Origin: Azorinus chamasolen
Lineage: Eukaryota; Mollusca; Bivalvia; Cardiida; Solecurtidae
Reading direction: 5' to 3'
NCBI GenBank assembly: GCA_963576725.1
Contig: OY755252.1
Span: 57,069,985 to 57,133,984 of the forward strand
Length of the DNA: 64,000 nt
Numbering within the stretch: the first letter of the stretch is position 1; the number at the start of each line of letters is the position of its first letter. This document shows, in pieces, positions 10,442-20,386 of the stretch. Below the pieces are notes generated by a model. It was not told the origin of the DNA. It searched no databases and worked only from the letters and a program-made list of their open reading frames with translations. The translations under genes were made by a program, and so were the position numbers.

Positions 10442-10990
10442 GTGTTCCCAACCCCACCCAACCCCACCCGGCCCATCCAACCCAACCCCACCTACCCCTC
10501 CCCATTTCACCTCATCGATCATCACCTCACCTCACCTCAACTGAACTCACCCTAGCCTATCTCACCTTACCCCCACCCTAGCCTATCCTAATCAATCCCA
10601 ACTAACCTCACCTCACGTACACCTTATATAGATCTAACCACATTTCATCTAACCTCATTTCATCTCATCTAACCTCCTATCACCTCACCTCATTTCATCT
10701 CATCTAACCTAATCTCAACACACCTCACCTCATCGCACCTCATCTCACCCCACCCCACCTCACCTCAACCCACCCCACCCCACCCTACCCCACTCCATCC
10801 CACCCACAACCGCCGAGTCAATCCCACCTCACTTCACCCCTCCCTTCCCCTCACCTCTTACCTCACCCTCACCTCACATCTCACCTCACCTCAACACCTT
10901 ATCACATCTTAACATCTAACCTCATATCACCCAACCTACTTCGTCTCATCTAATCTCAGCACACCTCATCTCACCTCACCCCTGTCCTCA
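10442..10990. repeat. CCTCA-rich simple repeat, part 2
   Basis: Continuation of the C-rich tract, now mainly CACCTCACCTCAT and CATCTAACCTC words. It ends about 215 bp before the TRIM-like gene start. Confidence 0.85.
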
Positions 10991-11159
10991 CCCAATCTTC
11001 CTAAATTTGTGAACAAAATTTTCATGGATGGTGATCTGTATCAAAACAGATCAATTTTAAAATCAATTAAAATGACCGCAAAAAAAGTCCCGCAAGATCC
11101 GTAAATTAAAACTGGTTCGAAATTAGATTATACATTCTCTATAAATGTCTTTTGGTTGT

Positions 11160-11163
11160 TAGG
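11160..11163 (+). other. Possible 3' splice site before the TRIM-like exon
   Basis: TGTCTTTTGGTTGTTAG ends in AG at 11161-11162 after a T-rich run. An exon starting at 11163 would place the ATG 43 bases in. The alternative is an unspliced promoter, for which TCTATAAATG at about 11138 is a weak TATA-like candidate. Neither can be settled here. Confidence 0.4.
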
Positions 11164-11205
11164 AAGAACGCGGAAGAAAAAAACAAACAGTCTAAAATAA
11201 CGAAA

Positions 11206-12950
11206 ATGTCGCAAATTTTCAGAAAATCATTCATGGCGGGGTCGGAGGAAGACTTCGACATCATTTGTGATCTGTGTATCAAAGAAGGAAAACGAATGGA
11301 GGCTGTCGTGTATTGCTTGAACTGTGAAGAATATTTGTGTACTGAGTGCAACAACTTCCACAAAAAGTCGTCAGCTTCAGTTAATCACATTCTGCAGGAC
11401 AAGGCAACAATGTCCACTCCACCACAAGGCAGAAAACATACATCTGGGGCTTCCGTGGACGTGGACCCACTGACGGACATGTGTCAGAAACACCCAAATT
11501 TTGGCCAAAAGAACCCATTAAATTCTACTGTAACCATCATCATCAACTTGGGTGCAGTGTTTGTGTTTCTCTACACCACAGAACCTGTGAAGACAACGTG
11601 ACCTACATACCAGAGATTTCCAGCTCAGCCGCAAGCAGCGCAGAACTTAAAAGCATACGCGGAGATACGAAAAGGCTCATCGCTCAATTAGAAGTCAGTA
11701 AAAGTCGGTCAGAATGGTGTAAACAGGAAACTAATGATAGTTTTGATCAGGCCGTGGCTGAGGTGAAAAAGTTTCGACGAGACATCAACCAGGTTCTCGA
11801 TAAATTAGAAGAAAGTTTGCACAATGAAGCGTCAAGACAGAGAAAAGAATGTTTGGATTCTCTAACACGCCAAGCACCGAAGTTTGATGACCTGATTAAA
11901 GAAGTTCAGAAAATTTGCTCCGACTTGGACAGAAAAGATGAGTTAAAGCATTTAAACCAACTCTTCATCTCCATGAAATACGCCAAAGAAAAGTTTTTAT
12001 CGCTGGAGAAGGAAGCAACTCGTATTGGTCAAACAATAAAACTACAACGAGTTGCCTTCAACCGTAATGACCAGCTTGATGCTCTTACATCATCGTTAAA
12101 TCATCTCGGGACTCTGTCACAGATTGACCAACCAAACGCTGCAACGTTCCTCCATGACATCAACATTAAAACATCTACAGATACACATGACTGTGACATT
12201 CGTGGCATTGTAGTACTGAAAGACGGACGACTGGCAATGGCTGATTACAACAACAAATGTGTCAAGATTGTAGACATGACAGATAGAAACAAATATGAGA
12301 AAGTAACATTAACATTACCGCCTTACAGCATAACAATGATTGGAGATGATCAGCTGGCAGTAACGCTGTTTCTTACCAACCGTATCCAGTTGATTTCTCT
12401 GTCACCGACATTATCAGCGGGTCGCACTATAACTGTACCAGGTGGTTGGTATTATGAAATCACTTACAATGGAGGAAAGCTCTTCCTGACCAGTGATGCT
12501 CCTGTTCCTTGTGTTTATATTTGTGATATGTCTGGTAACTTGATACAACAAATTGACTCAGACAATACAGGAAACAAATTATTTGAATGTCCTATAGGAA
12601 TAACAACAAGTCCAGACGGAAGTATCGTCTATGTGAGTGATGAGAGTAGCCACAAAATTGTGTGTTTGAATAGTGAGGGTGTTGTGATGGCGACGTATAG
12701 AAATGACAGGTTACGGAGACCACAGGGAATAACCGTGGACCAACATGGATGTTTATACGTATGTAGTTATGATAATGACTGTGTTATCCAGTTGTCTCCA
12801 AGTGGGCAGCTGGGAAATATTGTTATAATGGAGAAAGACGGGATCCTGGAGCCCTGGTACATAACATACAACACTGGAAGATTGTATATTAGTAGTGGCA
12901 GTGGCAGACATGACTACAGAAATAACATTAAAGTGTACAAACTGGAATAG
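11206..12950 (+). CDS. TRIM-like B-box/coiled-coil/NHL protein, frameshifted
   Basis: Member of the RING-less TRIM-like group. The ATG at 11206 is preferred because it has A at -3 and directly precedes the domain start; the frame opens upstream only on a TTG. Residues 21-61 form B-box1 (C21, C24, C37, C40, C45, C48, H52, H61). B-box2 starts at C93-x2-H96, then the frame breaks: codons run 11206 to about 11500 in one frame and resume in the next, with NHHHQLGCSVCVSLHHRTC completing B-box2. One missing T in the T-run 11499-11502 would explain the shift. A Glu/Lys-rich coiled coil follows (about 11640-12050), then a propeller of NHL-like blades (IVVLKDGRLAMADYNNKCVK, YVSDESSHKIVCLNSEG, RPQGITVDQHGCLYVC) to the stop. 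Total is about 580 residues, usual for the family. TRIM-NHL proteins act in ubiquitin or RNA regulation and innate immunity, but without RING this copy should lack E3 activity. Either a recent pseudogene or an assembly indel. Confidence 0.85.
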
Positions 12951-12962
12951 AAGACAAACATG

Positions 12963-12971
12963 GAGGTAAGT
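12963..12971 (+). other. Strong 5' splice-site match after the TRIM-like stop
   Basis: GAG-GTAAGT (intron from 12966) matches the donor consensus and lies 15 bases after the stop codon. If used, the whole coding region is one exon and the 3' UTR continues downstream. No AATAAA is seen close behind the stop, which fits. Confidence 0.45.
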
Positions 12972-12987
12972 AAACATTTTTATATAT

Positions 12988-13298
12988 TTAACCCTTTCCT
13001 CCATGAATGTCTATGTAAAAAATATTGACTGAATGAGCATTATTTAGATGTGTACAAATTTTACTATGAAATATTAAGCTTTTCCTCCATGAATATTCAT
13101 GTAAGAAATAATGATGAATATTAATTAGATAAATTAATGTGTTACTTTGACACAGACATTTTGACCATGTATATCGATATCATTTATTAAGCAAATAAAG
13201 TAGATCCTGGTCAGTCAGTTCCTATATATGTGCCATCTGATTTGGGGCTACTCAGTTTTCAAAGGCGTACAATGGCGTATTTATGTAGTAAAGGGTTT
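12988..13298. mobile_element. P1 MITE (two left ends)
   Basis: It begins TTAACCCTTTCCTCCATGAA and contains a second left-end copy at about 13079 (CTTTTCCTCCATGAATATTC). The core is AGTAGATCCTGGTCAGTCAG and the right end TTATGTAGTAAAGGGTTT. Close to the gene, it may lie in its downstream intron or UTR. Confidence 0.75.
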
Positions 13299-13486
13299 CT
13301 TTCAGTGTGGGGCATGAGTCACTAAAGTCCTTTGCAAACAGTGTAGACCCATCTATGAGAGGTGTCCTCTAGGATCTGCCCAGTTTGTTGTATTAGACTT
13401 TCCTAAAAAATATCCCTGACTATTCACAGTAATCTTGACCTGTTTGAATTTTGGAACTGTCCATTTGAAAATTCAGCATTGTATGG

Positions 13487-13683
13487 GTTAACCCATATCC
13501 CCATAGACTATTTTTAGAACCAAGCTCTTTGAGTGAATCTACCCAAAAGGAGCATTTACTCTAGAGAAAAGAATTTTGTAGTTTGAAACCATTGTGATAA
13601 ATAGAGCAAATGCTCTATCACAATGGTTTCAAGAAGTGGTTTTTACAGAGGCGTAGAAAGGTTTATTTATGGAGGAAAGTGTT
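13487..13683. mobile_element. P3 hairpin MITE
   Basis: TTAACCCATATCCCCATAGA at the left and GGAGGAAAGTGTTAA at the right give TTAA at both ends. The tip is a strong hairpin: GAAACCATTGTGATAAATAG and TATCACAATGGTTTC around AGCAAATGCT. Confidence 0.75.
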
Positions 13684-13864
13684 AAGGAGTAAATAGAGTA
13701 ATGGCCTAACAGGTTAACTTTTTTGCATGCTAAACAATTTTTGGCATGCAACAAAAATGTTCTCTGCTACAATTCTCAGTTACTTTTTCTTTCATACGCC
13801 TGTCTTCAGTCAGACAGGACGTAGATTAAAAGTAGATCTGTGAAACCCTGCGGCGGGCAAGAGT

Positions 13865-14314
13865 CTCGATTAGGTTCTGGACGATAACTTAAGTTCTGAA
13901 TGTCCAATCTTCATGAAACTTCACATGTGCATTGATGTTGATGAGGACAGGAACCCTATTGAATATGGGCTTTACGAGATCATGGTCGTCTTTTCCAGAA
14001 ATTTATATATATTGTTTTTCAGTAGAATTTTTCCAATGCCGGATGATAACTTTAGTTCCGTATGCCTGATCATTATGAAACTTCAAATGCGCATTGATAT
14101 CAGTGAGGGTAGGAACCCTTTTGAATACGGGCTTTGCCTGACAATGCTCAAGGTCATTTTTTCTACAAATAGGTTGTTTTCTGTAGAATTTTCCTGTTTT
14201 CGTACGATAACATTTGTTCTGTATGCCCGATCTTCATGAAACCCCATGATGTGCATTGATATCAGAGAGGACAGGAACCCTTTTGAATATGGGCTTTGCC
14301 CGACCACGGTCATT
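13865..14314. repeat. GGACGATAACT tandem units (~160 bp, three copies)
   Basis: Three degenerate units begin near 13879, 14041 and 14205. Each contains GATCTTCATGAAACTTCAC, GACAGGAACCCTATTGAATA and GGGCTTTGCCCGACCA words. The same unit recurs at 16600-16807 and 18201-18640. Small open frames on both strands come from it. The array passes directly into the next one. Confidence 0.8.
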
Positions 14315-15780
14315 GTCCGGAGCATATCTCCTATACCTTACCAGCTACGGATTCCAAATTTTGTTTGTGAGTTCATCTTGGGATGGCGGAGTCTCGCATA
14401 CCATTTTCAGGTCGCCTTGACCTTGACCTTTGACCTCGATTTTACAAAAAGCTTATACCTTACCAGCTACAAAAAGCTTGTCCGGAGTATATCTCCTATA
14501 CCTTACCAGCTAAGGATTCCAAATTTGGTTTGTGAGTTCATCTTGGAATTGCGGAGTGTAGCGTACCATTTTCAGTTCACTGTGACCTTGACCTTTGACC
14601 AATTTTACAAAAAGCTTGTCCAGAGCATATCTCCTATACCTTACCAGCTACGGATTCCAAATTTGGTGTGTGAGATGATCTTGAGATGGCGGAGTGTATC
14701 GTACCATTTTCAGGTCACTGTGACATTGACCTTTGACCTCGATTTTACAAAAATCTTGTCCGGACCATATCTCCTTACAGCTAAGGATTCCAAATATTGT
14801 GTGTGAGTTTATCTGGGATGGAGGAGTGTCGCGTACCATTTTCAGGTCACTGTGACCTTGACCTTGACCCTTGACCTCGATTTTACAAAAAGCTTATACC
14901 TTACCAGCTACAAAAATCTTGTCCGGAGTATATCTCCTATACCTTACCAGCTAGGGATTCCAAATTTGGTGTGTGAGTTCATCTTGGGATTGCTGAGTGT
15001 CGCATACCATTTTCAGTTCACTGTGACCTTGACCTTTGACCGATTTTTCAAAAAGCTTGTCCGGAGCATATCTCCTACACCTTACCAGCTACGGATTCCA
15101 AATTTGGTGTGAGATGATCTTGAGATGGCGGAGTGTAGCGTACCATTTTCAGGTCACTGTGACCTTGACCTTTGACCTCGACTTTACAAAAAGCTTGTCC
15201 GGAGCATATCTCCTTACAGCTACAGATTCCAAATATGGTGTGTGAGTGTTATCTTGGGATGGAGGAGTGTCGTGTACCATTTTCAGGTCACGGTGACCTT
15301 GATCTTGACCTTTGACCTCGATTTTACAAAAAGCTTGTCCAGAGCATATCTCCTTACCAGCTACGTATTCCAAATTCGGTGTGTGAGTTTATCTTGGGAT
15401 GGAGTAGTGTCAGATACCATTTTCAGGTCACTGTGACCTTGACCTTTGACCTCGATTTCACAAAAAGGTTGTTCAGAGAATATCTCCTATACCTTACCAG
15501 CTACGGATTCCAAATTTAATGTGCGAGTTCATCTTGGGATGGCGGAGTGTCGCGAACCATTTTCAGGTCACTGTGACCTTGACCTTGACCTCGATTATAC
15601 AAAAGCTTGTCTCGATCATATATCTCCTATACCTTACCAGCTACAGGTTCCAAATTTGGTTTGTGAGTTCATCTTGGGATGGCGGAGTGTCACCATTTTC
15701 AGGTCAATGTGCCCTTAACCTTTGACCTTGATTTTACTAAAAGTTTGTCCGGAGCATATCCCCTATTATATCTTATCAGT
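14315..15780. repeat. ~138-bp tandem array carrying AGGTCACTGTGACCT palindromes
   Basis: Unit starts (GTCCGGAGCATATCTCC) lie near 14315, 14479, 14619, 14758, 14922, 15059, 15198, 15339, 15470, 15609 and 15748, mostly 137-141 bp apart; two units are ~25 bp longer through a duplicated CTTATACCTTACCAGCTAC. Each unit has an AGGTCA-NNN-TGACCT palindrome. It is exact at 14844-14858, 15151-15165, 15285-15299, 15425-15439 and 15565-15579, and has one or two changes in the other five. In most units further TGACCT half-sites follow. The open frames here are repeat artefacts. Confidence 0.9.
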
Positions 15781-16189
15781 TATGGATTCCAAATTTGTAA
15801 TTTGTCTGTAAGTATTGGACAGGTATGCTTAAGGCAAACAGTGTAGACCCAAATCAAACTACAGAGTCTACACTGTTTGCTACTACATTAGCATGAATCA
15901 GACATTATAAAGAACTCTAAATACTATTCGTACATGGGTAGGCCATGATGTTCAAATACTTGCAGTGTCAGAACTTTCAGATGAATTACAGCATTATAAC
16001 AGTATAGACCCATATCGGACAGCTCCTGTAGGAGTTACTGGGTCTTCATTGCTTGCTTACAACACTACCTAAATCAGATGCATTTACATGCTTATGCAAA
16101 GAATGTAGATCCATATTAGGTAACTTCTGTTACAGCTGTCTAAGAGCCAGTGTTACATGAAACGTTGACCATGCGTTTAGAATTGAGTG
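15781..16189. other. Degenerate P1 cores
   Basis: Two P1-like palindromes are seen: GGCAAACAGTGTAGACCC with GTCTACACTGTTTGC at about 15832-15880, and AGTATAGACCCATATCGG with CAGCTCCTGTAGGAG at about 16001-16060. No gene. Confidence 0.55.
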
Positions 16190-16505
16190 AGGGTATGTTT
16201 TTAACGTTAAGGATTAACATAGGGTCTTTCTTAAACTTTAAGAATAACAATCAACACAGCATGTTTTTTAACATTGAAATTGGACCCTGTGGTTTTTTTT
16301 AAAACGTTAAGAATTTACCCAGGATCTGTTTTTAACATTGACAATCAATCCAGGGTCCTGTTTAACGTTTAGAATGACCTATAGGGTCCTTTTTCACTAA
16401 GTTTCGACCCCTGGCTCTTTTCTTAGCTATCATAATCGTCAAAGGTTCTATTTTTAATGTTAAGAACTGACTCTTGTGTCATTTTTAACAGCATCAAAAT
16501 TTCAT
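16190..16505. repeat. Degenerate ~48-bp tandem repeat
   Basis: About six diverged units of the pattern TTTTTAACGTTAAGAATTAAC followed by CAGGGTC. TTTAACGTTAAG is itself nearly self-complementary. Confidence 0.7.
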
Positions 16506-16599
16506 GTTACACCTGCATTACATTGTAATTTGTATTGTTTTTCCGCCAAAATGCTTTTCGGTGTCAAACACTTTGGCGGCATTTGTCACCCTTGTCGAC

Positions 16600-16807
16600 T
16601 CTCTAGTTTCTAAAAATAGATTGTTTTTCTGTAGAATTTCCCCGTTTTCGGACGAGAACTTTCTTTCTGTATGTCCGATCTTTATGAAACTTCACATGTT
16701 CATTGATATCATTGAGGACAGGAACCCTATTGAATATGGGCTTTACAACACCAAGGTCACTTTTTCTATTTAGAAAAAAGATTGTTTTTTCAGTACCATT
16801 AATTTTT
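16600..16807. repeat. GGACGATAACT unit, left of insertion
   Basis: One unit of the 13865-14314 family (GATCTTTATGAAACTTCACA, GACAGGAACCCTATTGAATA). It is cut at 16807 by a Helentron-like insertion and the family resumes at 18201. Confidence 0.7.
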
Positions 16808-18200
16808 AGCTCACAAGAGCACAAAGTGCTCAGGGTGAGCTTTTGTGATTGCCTGATGTCCGTCATCCGTCGGCGTGCGTCGTCCGTCGTGCGTCGTCAG
16901 TCGTCAACAATTTGAACCTTTAAAAATCTTCTCCTCTGAATCTACAGGGTTCTCAGCTTTCCTCTTTGGCATATAGCATCATCTGTTGGTCCTCTACAAA
17001 AGTTATATAAATTATACCCCTGGGGTCAAAATTGGCCCTGCCCCAGGGGTTTTCAGTTTTCAATAGAAACATATAGTGAAAACTTTGAACATCATCTCCT
17101 CTAAAACTAGAAGGCCCTCAGCTTTCATATTTGGCACATAGTTTCAACTTCAGGGCTTCTACAAAAGTTATATAAATTATGCCCCTAGGGTAAAAATTGG
17201 TCCCACCCCAGGGATTGCCAGTTTTTTTAAGCTGACTACTTAAACAGCCCATAGGATCACTAGTTATGCATAGGAAAAACTTTAAAAGTATTCTTGTCAG
17301 AAACTACATGTCCCAGAGCTCATAGATATTTGGTGTATAGATTTACTTAGCATAACTTTATGGGTTTTATAAGTATCATAGTTCTTGGGTTAAAGTTGGT
17401 CCTGCCCTGTGTGTACAGTCTTCTTCACGTCAGAAACGACAGCCTAAAGGTTTCTCCTTAACATATCTGCCTGCTTAGCTCAGACCAGTCAGTGCGAGGT
17501 CTTATATATAATCACCCTTAGCCTGATCAGTAGAGTAGAAATTGTGTTTAGACAAATAACACACTCTTATTTAAGATTGAGAAAACTGTGGATAGTTCTT
17601 AATATGCAGAACACTCTTAAAGCTTTTTTTTCATACCTATGCCCTGCATTAAGCTACCAGATATCAATATAGAGCATATCTGTTGTGAATTTCAGCTTAA
17701 CTCTTTGCATGCTGGGTAATTTTGTCATCTGCTAAATGGTTGTCTGCAGCATATTCATAAGTTATCCGTACTACACAATCCAAACTGTTTGCAGAGGTCA
17801 TTAGTGGTGGGAGAATCTCACTACACACTTTCTTTCTAAGTTTTTCAGAAGTTCAGTCTCATTTACAAACAATTTGGATATCAGATCAGGCCCCACATTA
17901 TGTGGGCCCTGATCTGGATCCAAACTGTTTGCACAGGTCATTAGTGGTTGGAGAATCTGCCTCTAGCATCCAAAGAATTAATACAAGTTCCAGTGGTCTA
18001 TGCTCTATCCATTCTTTCACTACATTCTTTCAGCATCATGTTCAGGTCCTCTACAAAAGTTATATAAATTGTATCCCTGGGGTTAAAATTGGCACCGCCC
18101 CTGGGGTGTTAAGTTTTCAATAGAAACATATGTGAAAACTTTGAAAATCTTCTCCTCTGATTGTCTGGTGAGCGATGTCAGGGCCATTCTGGGCCTCTTG
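16808..18200 (+). mobile_element. Helentron-like element A
   Basis: Starts AGCTCACAAGAGCAC-AAA-GTGCTC (5' hairpin) after a T-run. It then has a GTCCGTCGGCGTGCGTCG microsatellite-like stretch and about three of the ~163-bp CCCTGGGGTCAAAATTGG units. The end is GGTGAGC, a hairpin AGGGCCATTCTGGGCCT and CTTG, followed by T. A P2 hairpin around ATCAGATCAGG / CCTGATCTGGATCCAAAC sits inside at about 17862-17935. No transposase is present, so it is non-autonomous. Confidence 0.8.
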
Positions 18201-18640
18201 TACAGTTTCTGGACGATAACTTTTATTCTGTATGCCCGATCTTTATGAAACCCCACATGTGCATTGATATCAGTACAGGCAGGAAATCTATTGAATATGG
18301 GTTTTGCCCGAACAAAGTCAAGGTCATTTAAAAATAGATTAATTTTCTGTAGAATTTTCTCGTTTCCGGACGATAACTTTATTTCTGTATGTCCCATCGA
18401 CTTCACAGGTGCATCGATATCAATGAGTAAAGGAACCATATTGAATATGGACTTTACCACACAAAGGTCAAGGTCACTTTTTCTAAAAATATATTGTTTT
18501 TCAGTAGAATCTTCCGGTTCCCAGATGATAACTTTAGTTCTGTATGTCCGATATTCATGAAATATCATAATATGTGCATTGATATCGATGAGGGCAGGAA
18601 CCCTATTAAATATGGGCTTTGCCCGACCAAGGTCGTTGTA
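18201..18640. repeat. GGACGATAACT units, right of insertion
   Basis: Three units of the 13865-14314 family at about 18209, 18369 and 18524. Together with 16600-16807 they are one array split by element A. Frames on both strands here are repeat shadows. Confidence 0.75.
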
Positions 18641-18990
18641 ATTTTTATGCCCCCAGATCAGATCTGGGGGCATATTGTTTTTGCCCTGTCTAGCTGTCTG
18701 TTTGTTTGTAAACAACTTTAACATTGGCCATATCTTTTGAGCCAGTACAGATAGAGACTTGATATTTGGCATGCATATGTATCTCATCAAGCCCCACATT
18801 TTAAGGGGTAACATGTCAAGGTCAAGATCATCGTTCAAGGTCAGAGGTCAAACATATGGCCTGTTTGCTTATGATAGTATGAAGTCGATAGTATTTCTCA
18901 GATTAAAAGTCGATAATAATATCACGATAATTCTTTCAACTATTGATAATTACGATAGTAATGTATTGACAGTATGCCTACATGTATTTT
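18641..18990 (+). mobile_element. GGGGGCAT-hairpin element, 5' part
   Basis: The head is the hairpin ATGCCCCCAGATC / GATCTGGGGGCAT (18648-18675), then CTGTCTGTTTG and a body with GAGCCAGTACAGATAGAGAC and CAAGGTCAGAGGTCA. A related body without the head lies at 29935-30135. A direct-repeat AGGTCA-G-AGGTCA is at 18838-18850. The 3' end is not visible. Confidence 0.55.
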
Positions 18991-19184
18991 TAGCTCACCA
19001 GAGCACAAAGTGCTCAGGATGAGCTTTTGTGATCGCCTGATGTCCGTCGTCGTCCGTCGTACGGTGCGCGTCGTCCTGCGTGAACAATTTGAAACTTTAA
19101 CAATCTTCTCCGCTAAATCTACAGGGTTCTCAGCTTCCATCTTTGGTACATAGCATCACCTATAGGTCCTCTACTAAAGTTATA

Positions 19185-20205
19185 CAGTAAAACTCCGCTT
19201 TACGACCACTCCGAAAACGCGACCACCCCACTATTGCGGGCCTTTACCTGAGGAACGGATTTTTCGCACTAATATTTCCTTTGAACATAATCTCCAATTA
19301 AACGGGCACTCCGCTAATCCACTAACACGACCACTTAATTGGTCCCATGCGTGTTTATCCTACTGTTTTCACACCCACTATTACGGACACCTGGTCGTCG
19401 ATCAAACTAATTGACCCATTGAAATACACACACATGTCAGTGTGTACAGCATATGGACCTGTCAAACCCCTAATCCGATTAACACCTGCTGTGTGGCTGA
19501 CCCTGTTTTCAGAAAATGAAAGGTCATCATGTTCAGGAAATGAAAGGTCACATGTGATGTCGCGTGTGATTTATAGGGGTTTCAAATTTCATTTGATTGG
19601 TCAAAGAGTACACACCCTTTTCAACATTAGCATATAACCTTCGACCTGGCTTTGAGACTGAGGTTCTAATGAAGTTTTATGACGTATTTCCTGTTCAATG
19701 TTTACAAGTTTTTGCAAATGGCTGCCAAATTAAATATTGAGGCATTTACACACATAAAATCATTGCAAAATGCATTTAAAGCAAATAGAGGTCTGGCAGT
19801 ATTTTGGCCTCGATTTCACATGTTGGTAAAAGCTTGTGAAACCCCTTCAATGATTAGTAGCTGTTTAAAGGTAATCTTTATATAAACACCTTGTTGTATT
19901 AAATGCCGAACTTGCTTTAAAATGTTTAGGGATGCTGATGATGCAAAAATTGAACAAAAATGACCATTTTAAGTACTATAAAAAGCAGCCCACAGACACT
20001 TGAAAATGCGTTTGTATAAGGGAAAGGGGGTAAAAAAGGGTAAATTGGCTCAGATGTTTGTGAGTTTTATATTACTAACTTTGTTATTAAGATTTTTCAC
20101 AGATATGGACACAGTTTTTTTTGCGTTTAGATTTTATTTACATGCCTTTATTGCATATACAAGTACATACAGTATAAAACTATAAAACTCTTAGTGAGAG
20201 AGACA

Positions 20206-20273
<68 letters not shown>

Positions 20274-20386
20274 CTCACTATCTATACATGTACATAGGAA
20301 CACTAAAATTCAATATGAAGACCACCCCACTATTAAGACCACATTTGTCCGGTCCCATGGGTGGTCTTAATAGCGGGGTTTTGCTG
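19185..20386. mobile_element. Pogo/Tigger-like element nested in B
   Basis: Imperfect terminal inverted repeats: CAGTAAAACTCCGCTTTACG at the left, CAGCAAAACCCCGCTATTAA read inward from the right. TA flanks both ends (19183-19184, 20387-20388). The host unit elsewhere reads GTTATATAAATTATG, so the empty site is known and one TA was duplicated. TIR style and TA target fit Tc1/mariner-pogo. No transposase was found; the frame 19347-19637 shows no domain. Confidence 0.85.
20193..20269. repeat. (GA)n microsatellite
   Basis: About 75 bp of GAGAGA with a few GACAGA interruptions, inside the pogo-like element. Confidence 0.95.

Noticed and set aside
11152..11205. Upstream start for the TRIM-like protein at 11152
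   Set aside because: That codon is TTG, and the added residues are a basic run without family similarity; the ATG at 11206 has a good context.
14246..15725. Series of small frames such as SISPIPYQLRIPNLVCEF on the plus strand
   Set aside because: They repeat with the ~138-bp unit, switch frame between units and contain stops; not a repeat-protein gene.
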